This document shows positions 56,731-64,000 of a DNA stretch of 64,000 bases, in pieces. Under the pieces are notes generated by a model. The model had not been told where the DNA came from. It saw only the letters and a program-made list of their open reading frames with translations, and did not search any database. Source of the DNA: an uncultured Lachnospiraceae bacterium (GTDB taxonomy: Bacteria; Bacillota; Clostridia; Lachnospirales; Lachnospiraceae); contig URUU01000005.1 of NCBI GenBank assembly GCA_900551235.1, positions 6,840 through 70,839 on the forward strand, given 5' to 3'. The first letter of the stretch is position 1, and each line of letters begins with the position of its first letter. Position numbers and translations under genes: made by a program.

Positions 56731-57684
56731 ATGGAACAGAAAAAAGAAGAAATCAAAAATCTTGTCAATGATATTCTGGACAGTTATGATAAATATCCGA
56801 TCACACGGAACATTGACTGCCGGAACCGCATCAACAGCGAAAGCGTCAGTGAGATTCTGGAGATGATACGCAGGATACTTTTTCCGGGATACTTTGAAAA
56901 CAAGAATCTTCGCAAAGATTCCATCGAATATCATGTAGGAGAACTTCTGGAAAATATCGAATATAATCTGACAAAACAGGTGACTATGGCACTTCCGCAT
57001 CTGGAAGCCTGCCGTCAGGCATCACAGGAAACGCTGACCGGGAAAGCAAGAGAGATCACACATGCATTTCTGGCACAGATCCCGAAGCTGCGCGATGTGT
57101 TGGCAACGGATGTGAAGGCAGGCTATGAGGGAGATCCGGCAGCCTTTAACACGGATGAGGTCATCTTTTCTTATCCTGGCATGTATGCGATCACCGTCAA
57201 TCGTATCGCACATGAACTGTACCTGCTTGGCGTGCCGCTGATTCCGCGTATGATGACCGAGCATGCACACAGCCTGACCGGGATCGACATCCATCCGGGC
57301 GCATCGATCGGAGAGTATTTCTTTATTGACCATGGTACCGGTGTGGTAGTGGGAGAAACGACCGTGATCGGAAAATATGTCAAGATATACCAGGGCGTGA
57401 CACTGGGTGCACTTTCGACCAGAGGCGGTCAGAGTCTGCGCGGCGTAAAACGTCACCCGACACTGGAGGACAATGTAACGGTGTATTCCGGTGCATCCAT
57501 TCTGGGCGGTGAGACAGTGATCGGCACCGGTGCCGTGATCGGAAGCAACGCATTTATCACTTCCTCCGTTCCGGCACAGACAAGGGTAAGTATCAAAAAT
57601 CCGGAGCTGCAGTTCAAGGACCGTTCAAAGAAAGCAGCCGAACTTGGTCAGGAAGGATTCTTTAACCGCAAAGAGGAAGACTGA
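56731..57684 (+). CDS. Serine O-acetyltransferase (CysE/EpsC type)
   Basis: A 317-residue enzyme that acetylates serine with acetyl-CoA, the first step of cysteine synthesis. The N-terminal helical part includes YPGMYAITVNRIAHELYLLGV and PRMMTEHAHSLTGIDIHPGA with the active-site His residues. The left-handed beta-helix follows, with hexapeptide repeats (IGEYFFIDHGTGVVVGETT, VIGKYVKIYQGVTLGALS, VYSGASILGGETVIGTGAVI). It is longer than E. coli CysE at the N-terminus and matches the EpsC form of Firmicutes. AAGGAG precedes ATG 56731. The M56 gene follows after 14 bases. Confidence 0.92.
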   Translation: MEQKKEEIKNLVNDILDSYDKYPITRNIDCRNRINSESVSEILEMIRRILFPGYFENKNLRKDSIEYHVGELLENIEYNLTKQVTMALPHLEACRQASQETLTGKAREITHAFLAQIPKLRDVLATDVKAGYEGDPAAFNTDEVIFSYPGMYAITVNRIAHELYLLGVPLIPRMMTEHAHSLTGIDIHPGASIGEYFFIDHGTGVVVGETTVIGKYVKIYQGVTLGALSTRGGQSLRGVKRHPTLEDNVTVYSGASILGGETVIGTGAVIGSNAFITSSVPAQTRVSIKNPELQFKDRSKKAAELGQEGFFNRKEED

Positions 57685-57698
57685 TCGAAGGAGAAGTT

Positions 57699-59036
57699 AT
57701 GAATCACAGTCAGCATATCACCATGACACTGGCAGGAAGCACAAGTTTCCTGCTGTGCCTGGCAGGTATCCTCCTGCTGGGAAAACTCATGAAGGAAAAA
57801 TGGAAACGAAATCTGCTTCTGCTGCCGATCTTCTTCTTTCTTGTGCCGGTGTACCGGATCGAGAGTGATGTTGTACCCTGGCTTCGGGATGTATTTCAGA
57901 TCCACCCGCATGAAAAAATCTCAAATATGCGTCCGTTGATCCGGTTTGCAACAGAAAATGGCGTGCCTTATGTGACACCGGCTCTTGCACTTCTGGTAAT
58001 TGTGGAAGTTGTAATGAGCATCACCGGTATCGTACTGATCGGACGCGAAATACGAAAATACTGGAAACTGTACCAGATCATCAAGATATGTGGAAGCGAT
58101 CCGATTTCACAGGAAGAAGCGGCGTTTTTTGGACGGCTTCAGGCACAGATCGGTATACGAAGGAAAATCCGTCTGTACAAATCAGACCGGACAGAAATGG
58201 CATTTTCGATGGGAGTTCTGCACCCGGTCATCGTAGTACCGGAAGCGTATTTTACAGAGAAGGAGCAGCTTCGGGATATTTTACTGCACGAAATGGCACA
58301 TATCCGTCATGGCGATACACTGCTTAATTTTCTGGTTATCGTGGTTGTGGCAGTGCACTGGTACAATCCGCTGGTATATCTCTATTTTACGGAAGTACGG
58401 GCACAGTTTGAATGTTATGCAGATGAGACTGCGGTAAAAGGAAAGGATCAGGAAGAAAGAACCGCATATTGCCAGTTGCTTCTTGAGATTTTGCGTCAGC
58501 AAAACCGCAGCACAAAGAATCCTTATATTTTCTGTTTTGAAGGAAACCGCAGTGAGGAAGAAGAACAGGAAAGTGAGAAAGCTATGAAAAGAATGAAAAA
58601 AAGGATCAAAGCTATTATGAAGAAGAAAAAAGTTTACAGATTACCGGCAGTACTGTTGGGTATTGCTGTCATGGGATGCGGAACCATAACCGCATTTGCC
58701 TATGATCCAATCCCGAATGTAGGTGAGATAAGCCAGAAAGCGAAACCGGGCGATTATGATATCTTCGTACCAGAGGAAATGATAGAGACAGAAATGAAGA
58801 TGCTTTACGATGAGTGCTTTGTGGATGAGGAGGGCAATTTCTATCCGATCGAAGAAAATAAGGAAAGAGCAGCCTGCAAACATACTTATGTAAATGGAGA
58901 TTATCAGAAACATACAAAAATAGGAAAAGGATGTCGGATGGATTATTACCATGGAAAACGCTGCAGCAAATGTGCAAATATAGTTATGGATACAAAACCT
59001 TACAGCAGTGCGAACTGGAAAGCTTGCCCACATTAA
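57699..59036 (+). CDS. M56 (BlaR1/MecR1-like) membrane metalloprotease with Cys/His-rich sensor tail
   Basis: A 445-residue protein. Three to four membrane helices lie in the first 120 residues (TLAGSTSFLLCLAGILLLGKL; LALLVIVEVVMSITGIVLIG), followed by a cytoplasmic zinc-protease domain with HEMAHIRHGD near 197 and ECYADE as third ligand. A helix near 320 (LPAVLLGIAVMGCGTITAFAY) leads to an external domain of about 110 residues. In BlaR1/MecR1 the external domain is a penicillin-binding fold of about 250 residues; here it is short, with five Cys and several His (KHTYVNGDYQKHTKIGKGCR, RCSKCANIV). It therefore probably senses something else. The expected BlaI partner is not adjacent; one is encoded 4.4 kb downstream. 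Confidence 0.85.
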   Translation: MNHSQHITMTLAGSTSFLLCLAGILLLGKLMKEKWKRNLLLLPIFFFLVPVYRIESDVVPWLRDVFQIHPHEKISNMRPLIRFATENGVPYVTPALALLVIVEVVMSITGIVLIGREIRKYWKLYQIIKICGSDPISQEEAAFFGRLQAQIGIRRKIRLYKSDRTEMAFSMGVLHPVIVVPEAYFTEKEQLRDILLHEMAHIRHGDTLLNFLVIVVVAVHWYNPLVYLYFTEVRAQFECYADETAVKGKDQEERTAYCQLLLEILRQQNRSTKNPYIFCFEGNRSEEEEQESEKAMKRMKKRIKAIMKKKKVYRLPAVLLGIAVMGCGTITAFAYDPIPNVGEISQKAKPGDYDIFVPEEMIETEMKMLYDECFVDEEGNFYPIEENKERAACKHTYVNGDYQKHTKIGKGCRMDYYHGKRCSKCANIVMDTKPYSSANWKACPH

Positions 59037-59181
59037 AACTTAAGTCAATAGTACAGAGTGTATAAAAATAAAGTCCTTATTTTGTTAGCTTTGCCAATTT
59101 TTTTCTGAAAAGAAATATAGTATGATAGTACTAAGTTTAAACGGATACTATCAATACCATTTCAATTCAGGAGGAAAACAT

Positions 59182-61410
59182 ATGAGGAAAAAAGCAGCAG
59201 CGCTTGTATTGAGTTTTTCAATGGTAGCATCGACATGGATGCCGGCAGCGACCGTTCAGGCAACGGAATATGAGGAAAGTACAACAGAATATGTAGTACA
59301 GTTAGAAGATGCACAGAGCGTTGAGGAAGTATTAGAAGAAAATGCAGAAGCAGTTTCGGAAAAAGAAGAGAGCGACGATCTTAAAGAAGAACAGGTGCTT
59401 GTCCTGAATCTGACACCATCAGAGGCGGAAGCACTGGAAAACCGGGAAGATGTAGTCAGCATTGAAGAAAACATTATCTTTCAGGGAAGCAGTGCAGAAG
59501 TAGAGGAACCGACAGCGAAAAAGAAAGCGGCTGCCGGTAAGGATATGCGTGAAGAACAGTGAAATCTGAAAGCAATCCATTTACCGCAGGAACGTGAAGA
59601 AAATCAGGACGAGATCAAAGTTGCTGTTCTGGATAGTGGCGTATCGTTTGATAAGGATGTTCCGGTGGAAGGTAACATTGCAATTAGTGATGTACTGGAA
59701 AGTGAAAATGTCATGTTTGATGATGCCAGTGGTCATGGAACCGGAATTGCAGGAATGATCGCAGCACAGGATAATGAGGACAGAATACGGGGAATCCATC
59801 CGGAAGCAAAGGTTTATTCGATTCGTGTACTGAATGAAAATAATCAGGCAACATTAAGTCAGGTTATCGCAGGAATTTATAAGGCAATCGATCTGGACTG
59901 TAAAATTCTGAATATGAGTTTTGGAACCATGACGGATTCAGAAGCGTTGCATCAGGCTGTCCGCAGTGCTTATGATGCAGGGATGCTTCTGATTGCAGCA
60001 GGTGGAAATACGGAAGGTGCTTCTATAGAATATCCGGCAGCTTATCCGGAGGTTATGGCAGTTGGAGCAACGGACAATACTGGTAACAAAATACAGACGA
60101 CAAGCGATGGAGAAGAACTGGAGATTCTGGCACCGGGAAGTCAAATTCCGACAACAGGACTGTTTGGCGGTGTGATGATCACAGAAGGAACCAGTATCGC
60201 AACTGCACAGGTCAGTGCAGCAGCTTCTCTGCTGTGGTCAAAAGACAGTACAAAAAGTGCAGGTTTTATCCGCAGTCTTTTGAAGAATACGACACAGGAT
60301 GTAGCGGAAAGTGGCATTTCCGGATCTGGACTGCTTGATATCGAAAAAGCAGAGCAGATGTATACAGAAATGGAAAATATTTATGTGGAAGAAGCCATGG
60401 ATTATCAGGAAATCCAGGAGAATAACCGGGAAGCAGAAGCATATGACGAAGTAGAACTGGTGAATGGGTTGTGGACAAAAAAGAATCATCAGGACATGTC
60501 TCAAAATGCAGCAACTGGATATAAAATCAGTGCAACAAATTTGACTATTCTTTCAACAGCGGCACAAAAGGCGGATTATGAACCATATAATGCTGCGGCA
60601 ATGTTACATGCAACAGGAAATTATGTAGAAGCCTTACATTTTTTATATGAATGTGCAGCACAATTGCGTTCGGGAAAAGCAATTAATGCAGCAGTTTCTG
60701 CAGCGGAAAAGGTTGCATTGAAGCATGATGAAAATGGAGAATTAACTGAGACTAGAGCACAATTGAAAAAGCAGGTAACAACATTATTAAATACCAGTAT
60801 AGTCTCAGGAGTATCAGAGACAAGCGCAGAAGCAAGATATTATAAAGTTTTAGGATTTGCGCTTCATTTGACCGGAGATACATTTGCACATCGAACCATT
60901 GTACCAAAATATACAGTAGCGGGAACAAATCCTAAAAATGTAGTGTACTCAACCAATGCTAAATCAGCAAATGCCAAATTTGGAACATCAGACTTCAAGG
61001 AACAGGGAAGTCATACAAAGGAAAGCGATGCGATTTTGAAAACCTGGGCAAAAAGCAGTCATAAATACCAAGATCAAATTTGCAGAAGATGGAAATGCTT
61101 TCAGAGAACCGTAAATCTTGGGGTGATGGAATTTAAAGATATTAAGAATTTTGCTTCTAATAAGACAAAGGATTATGAGGATAATAGTAAATTTTGTACA
61201 GAAAGATTCGTCGATGCACAAACTGCATGTGATGTTTTGTTTTCAGATTCTTATGATAAGGAAGTATATGATGGAATTGGAATTTTTGCACCGGTAGAAA
61301 AAAATGTCATGTTAAATAACTTAAAAAAGTATTCGAAAGAAGCGGGAATGGATATCACATGTTTTACGGATACAGAATGGGCAAAAATATCTACACCAGA
61401 TATGTATTAG
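59182..61410 (+). pseudogene. Subtilisin-like serine protease gene interrupted by an in-frame TGA
   Basis: AGGAGG and ATG 59182 open a frame with a signal peptide (AAALVLSFSMVASTWMPAATVQA) and propeptide. An in-frame TGA stands at 59560-59562 (codon 127), after which the same frame continues to 61410. Downstream of the stop all three subtilase residues are intact: Asp151 (VAVLDSG), His185 (GHGTGIAG) and Ser338 (EGTSIATAQ). Related proteases have Trp at this point (pattern WNLKAIH), so a TGG-to-TGA change is the simplest explanation. From about residue 455 there is an extra C-terminal part with ALHLTGDTFAHRTIVPKY, a His/Asp pattern seen in zinc-phospholipase-like proteins. The absence of other damage implies a recent mutation, readthrough or a sequence error. 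Confidence 0.82.
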
Positions 61411-61454
61411 AATAACCAAGGATGTTCAGAAATATCTTAAAGGAAGGTGATTTT

Positions 61455-62402
61455 ATGAAGAGACTAAAAAGAATATTATTTGGGATGGCAGCATTTCTGG
61501 TATTGACTGCCGGGGTGAAAGCGCAGGCAGCAGAAGAATACTATCCAGATCCGACACAGCCATTTGCAACAATCACGGATATGAGCATCAGCAGCAAAAC
61601 AGTGCGTCCTAGCGATACGTTAAAGTACAGTCTGGTTTTAAATGAACATGACACGGCATCTTACTTTGTATATACGGCAATACACAGAGAATGTACACCA
61701 GAGACGATTGCGATCAGATGGGAATCGCCGGACGGAAAACAAAAAACAACACGAGAGTATGGGTGGGAAGAGACAAAAGTCGGAAATAAACATATTATCA
61801 AAGATGAGATAAAAATCAATAAAGGGAGAAGCCCTGGAGTCTGGAAAGTAACCGGAATCTGGATTTGTGAAGTATGTTTGGATTCTGGAGAGGATGATTC
61901 AGAGTATTTGTATATTGAAAATGCAACGACAGGGGTAACTAAGGAAGACTATACCTATACGGATATGTCAGCACTTGATTTTACAGTAAAAGGAACAAAA
62001 GCAGATCGCAAAGCGCCGAAGGCTTCTTACAAATCTATGAAGCTTTCCAAAAAGAAAGTGAAAGAGAATGAGAAAGTCAAATTCAGTGTTAAGGTGACCG
62101 ATCAAAGTCAGATAAAATCAGTTTCCTGTACATGGAACTATGCTCCGGACAGGACAAAGAAACATGATGAGTATTATGCTGAGGAAGTGTATTATGACTA
62201 TGAAATGAAATATAATAAAAAAACAAAAGCATATGAATGTATTCTTCGAGGCGGTTCAGGCAAAAAAAGTCTGATGTATCTGGAAAGTATTTCGGTAGAG
62301 GATGAATATGGAAATCGTACATGGTACGCTTCATATAATAGGGGAAAGAAATGGAAGAAATGGAAGAAAGCGATAAAGAAGATGGTATTCTACAGGAAAT
62401 AA
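61455..62402 (+). CDS. Secreted Lys-rich protein, paralogue 1
   Basis: A 315-residue exported protein with a signal peptide (ILFGMAAFLVLTAGVKAQA). ATG 61455 follows AAGGAAGG. I do not recognise the family. The mature part shows two beta-sandwich-like halves: one opening with ATITDMSISSKTVRPSDTLKYSL and one with KKVKENEKVKFSVKVTDQSQI, the latter ending in YEMKYNKKTKAYECILRGG and ISVEDEYGNRTWY. The C-terminal 20 residues are strongly basic (RGKKWKKWKKAIKKM), perhaps for wall-polymer binding. The next gene encodes a clear relative. Both lie in an A+T-rich stretch after the subtilase gene. Confidence 0.75.
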   Translation: MKRLKRILFGMAAFLVLTAGVKAQAAEEYYPDPTQPFATITDMSISSKTVRPSDTLKYSLVLNEHDTASYFVYTAIHRECTPETIAIRWESPDGKQKTTREYGWEETKVGNKHIIKDEIKINKGRSPGVWKVTGIWICEVCLDSGEDDSEYLYIENATTGVTKEDYTYTDMSALDFTVKGTKADRKAPKASYKSMKLSKKKVKENEKVKFSVKVTDQSQIKSVSCTWNYAPDRTKKHDEYYAEEVYYDYEMKYNKKTKAYECILRGGSGKKSLMYLESISVEDEYGNRTWYASYNRGKKWKKWKKAIKKMVFYRK

Positions 62403-62415
62403 AAGAGGAGGGAGT

Positions 62416-63408
62416 ATGATGAACAGACAAAAAAGATTTCTCACCTGTTTTTTGTTATTTTGTATGATGATCTGTTCTGGTCTGACGGTATTTGCAAAAA
62501 AGAGAACACCGAAAATTTTTGCAACGGTTTCCGATATCAGAATCAGCAAAAAGAAAGCAAAACCAGGGGAGGAGGTACGCTATAAATTTACAATCAAAGC
62601 ACCGAAAATAACGGCATATCAAGAGTGTGAATATGGTGTGGATCACATTTTTCTGATCTGGCGTTCGCAAAAGAAACCATATCAGGAATTAAAAATGTCG
62701 ATTCCATGGGATAATGGTTCAAAAAGGCATAAGGCAAATCTGAGAGTGTCCGGAAAAATCAAAATCCGCAAAGGGATGAATGCCGGTAAATGGCAGTTAG
62801 CAGGAATTTATTTTAATTATAATGAACCGGAAACGGAAGATGGAAATAACAGTCTTTACATCCGCCATCGAAAGAATGCAAATTATAAGAAAAAACGTGA
62901 TAATGAAATTCTGATGGATCTGTCTGCCGCAAGTTTTCAAGTGAGATCAAAAGCTTCGGCAGACCATCAGGCTCCGGTTGTGGAACAATCCGGAGTGACA
63001 TTTGCAAAAAATAAGAAAAACCAATGGATTCTAGGAATCCGGGTAAGCGATAAAAGTCCTTTGAAAAGTGTATCCTGTGTCTGGGAAGACCGCACTTTGA
63101 AAGGAGTCGAATCACAGGAATCCTATACAGAATACAATCTAAAATATAACAAAAAGACAAAATTTTATGAAGCTGCGATTCCGGTACCATTAAAAGATTC
63201 GCTTACCAAAGAAAGTGTATTCAGTCAGTTACTCCAGATTAAAGCAGCAGATATTTACGGAAACGAGGTCAGCTATTTTGTAAATGTCGGAAATCGTCAG
63301 CGGTTTGCAAAAGAACAAAAACTGGATATTCCAAATACGATTTTGTACTCCGATACAGAGATTCAAAAATATGTGGAGGAACATCCGGAAGTGCGGTATA
63401 TAGAGTAA
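62416..63408 (+). CDS. Secreted Lys-rich protein, paralogue 2
   Basis: A 330-residue exported protein with a signal peptide (FLTCFLLFCMMICSGLTVFA), starting at either of two tandem ATG codons after GGAGGGAG. It matches the preceding gene's product along its length: ATVSDIRISKKKAKPGEEV for ATITDMSISSKTVRPSDTL, VSCVWEDR for VSCTWNYA, YNLKYNKKTKFYEA for YEMKYNKKTKAYEC, and DIYGNEVSYF for DEYGNRTWYA. The basic tail of paralogue 1 is replaced by an acidic end (YVEEHPEVRYIE). Thirteen bases separate the two genes, so they form one unit that arose by tandem duplication. Function unknown. Confidence 0.75.
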   Translation: MMNRQKRFLTCFLLFCMMICSGLTVFAKKRTPKIFATVSDIRISKKKAKPGEEVRYKFTIKAPKITAYQECEYGVDHIFLIWRSQKKPYQELKMSIPWDNGSKRHKANLRVSGKIKIRKGMNAGKWQLAGIYFNYNEPETEDGNNSLYIRHRKNANYKKKRDNEILMDLSAASFQVRSKASADHQAPVVEQSGVTFAKNKKNQWILGIRVSDKSPLKSVSCVWEDRTLKGVESQESYTEYNLKYNKKTKFYEAAIPVPLKDSLTKESVFSQLLQIKAADIYGNEVSYFVNVGNRQRFAKEQKLDIPNTILYSDTEIQKYVEEHPEVRYIE

Positions 63409-63416
63409 AAAAACTA

Positions 63417-63445
63417 TTGACGAAAACGAATATTTTAAGTATAAT
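63417..63445 (+). promoter_or_regulatory. Promoter of the BlaI gene
   Basis: TTGACG (63417-63422) and TATAAT (63440-63445) are exactly 17 bases apart, 30 bases before the ATG. No clear TACA/TGTA dyad of the BlaI/MecI operator type was found over it. Confidence 0.72.
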
Positions 63446-63474
63446 GGAGCAAAAAGTCTGGGACGGGTGATAGT

Positions 63475-63864
63475 ATGAAAAAAACAGAAAAGATATTTGG
63501 ATTATCAGAAACAGAATATGAAATCATGGAGTTTATGTGGCAGTCAGATCATAAGCTGACATACAAAGAGATTTTAGATTATTTTAATACGGAAAAGAAT
63601 AAAAACTGGAAAAAGCAGACGCTCAGTACATTCCTTACGATATTAAAATATGCAGGACATATTACAGCAGAAGGTTCTGGAAGAAGATACCTGTACTCTC
63701 CGGTAAAGACCAGAGAACAGCATGTTGCATTATGGACACAGAAACTTTGCAGAGAAGAATTTGGCGGTTCGATCACCAATATTGTAAGCGCATTTTCAGG
63801 CGGCGAGCGTTTGAGTGATAAAGATATCCAGGAACTTCAGGCATTTCTGGATCAGTTCAAATAA
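63475..63864 (+). CDS. BlaI/MecI/CopY-family repressor
   Basis: A 129-residue penicillinase-repressor family regulator. The winged helix covers residues 8-75: FGLSETEYEIMEFMWQSDHK, KEILDYFNTEKNKNWKKQTLSTFLTIL and GYI-like wing residues HITAEGSGRRYLYSPV. The C-terminal dimerisation helix follows (LSDKDIQELQAFLDQFK). Such repressors are cleaved after activation of an M56 protease. The only M56 gene in the window is at 57699-59036, separated by the subtilase and secreted-protein genes; a second one could lie beyond the window, though a terminator follows this gene. It has its own promoter. Confidence 0.9.
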   Translation: MKKTEKIFGLSETEYEIMEFMWQSDHKLTYKEILDYFNTEKNKNWKKQTLSTFLTILKYAGHITAEGSGRRYLYSPVKTREQHVALWTQKLCREEFGGSITNIVSAFSGGERLSDKDIQELQAFLDQFK

Positions 63865-63877
63865 GAAAACAGAGCAG

Positions 63878-63905
63878 GCGGCTTCCCATTGCGGAAGCCG
63901 CATTC
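63878..63905 (+). terminator. Terminator after the BlaI gene
   Basis: A perfect 9-bp stem (63878-63886 with 63893-63901) with a 6-base loop is followed by ATTCTTT. Confidence 0.75.
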
Positions 63906-63938
63906 TTTGTTCAAACTTGCATTTTGGGCGGAGTTCGT

Positions 63939-63999
63939 TTATAATTTCAAGTCGAACGCACGTGAGACTTGGCACGCGATTCTGGTCAGCTTTGCTGAC
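63939..63999 (-). repeat. Structured intergenic repeat, family 2, copy 2
   Basis: Read on the - strand, this matches 51241-51294: an identical 20-base block (63976-63995), then a near-identical 34 bases. The stem is CAAGTC/GACTTG (63948-63953 with 63966-63971 on the + strand), with the loop core ACGTGCGT conserved. It reaches the window edge and may continue beyond it. Confidence 0.72.
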
Positions 64000-64000
64000 A

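Noticed and set aside
57699..59036. Calling the M56 gene a beta-lactam resistance sensor (blaR1)
   Set aside because: The external penicillin-binding domain is absent and no beta-lactamase gene is nearby.
59560..59562. TGA in the subtilase as a selenocysteine or recoded codon
   Set aside because: The aligned residue in relatives is Trp, not Cys. The stretch right after the TGA shows no obvious bacterial SECIS-like hairpin, and TGA ends other genes here normally (for example the sortase and the ABC permease).

Overview
The window looks like chromosomal DNA of a gut-type Lachnospiraceae (Blautia/Ruminococcus/Dorea-like Firmicutes). This is inferred from the AGGAGG-type ribosome binding sites, split transketolase subunits, a YesMN-type two-component system beside an Mgl-type sugar ABC transporter, a very large surface GH2 enzyme with Ig-like repeats, a TatD-associated radical SAM protein and a MoxR/DUF58/transglutaminase operon. 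No phage, transposase or CRISPR array was seen. Most genes are on the + strand; the LacI regulator, the transketolase pair and one small membrane protein are on the - strand.

Layout. 1-4.6 kb: end of an SH3/SleB-type wall hydrolase, a TetR regulator, a structured intergenic repeat, a small helical protein and an MMPL exporter. 4.8-11.9 kb: one tight operon joining an SsuABC/TauABC-like importer to a dlt-like surface-acylation set (MBOAT, DltD-like SGNH protein, adenylating ligase, carrier protein). 12.0-13.5 kb: a LacI regulator with promoter and direct-repeat operator, and tRNA-Pro(CGG). 13.7-22.1 kb: a pilus locus in the gene order of the streptococcal FCT region: giant KETQ-repeat adhesin, SipA-like signal peptidase lacking both catalytic residues, FctA-like pilin, class B sortase, FctB-like minor pilin.

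22.2-34.5 kb is mainly housekeeping: split transketolase, an acidic protein, YciA-like thioesterase, Sua5, a LMW-phosphatase homologue whose nucleophilic Cys is Ser, RpiB, dCMP deaminase, MoxR-DUF58-transglutaminase, an ECF S component with a B6-vitamer kinase, and a radical SAM protein. 34.5-50.1 kb is a galactose-type utilisation locus: YesN regulator, YesM kinase, anchored sugar-binding protein, MglB, MglA, MglC and a 2051-residue secreted beta-galactosidase with a LamG-like domain inserted in its catalytic barrel.

50.1-58.9 kb: Gx transporter family protein, zinc-ribbon membrane protein, branched-chain aminotransferase, Maf, an OmpR/HK pair with a lipoprotein, serine acetyltransferase and a BlaR1-like M56 protease. 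59-64 kb: an A+T-rich stretch with a subtilase gene interrupted by one in-frame TGA, two paralogous secreted proteins and a BlaI repressor, ending in a repeat that matches one at 51.2 kb.

The best candidates for new biology are the importer plus dlt-like operon, the FCT-like pilus locus with its inactive signal peptidase, and two families of short intergenic repeats whose copies differ by compensatory base-pair changes.
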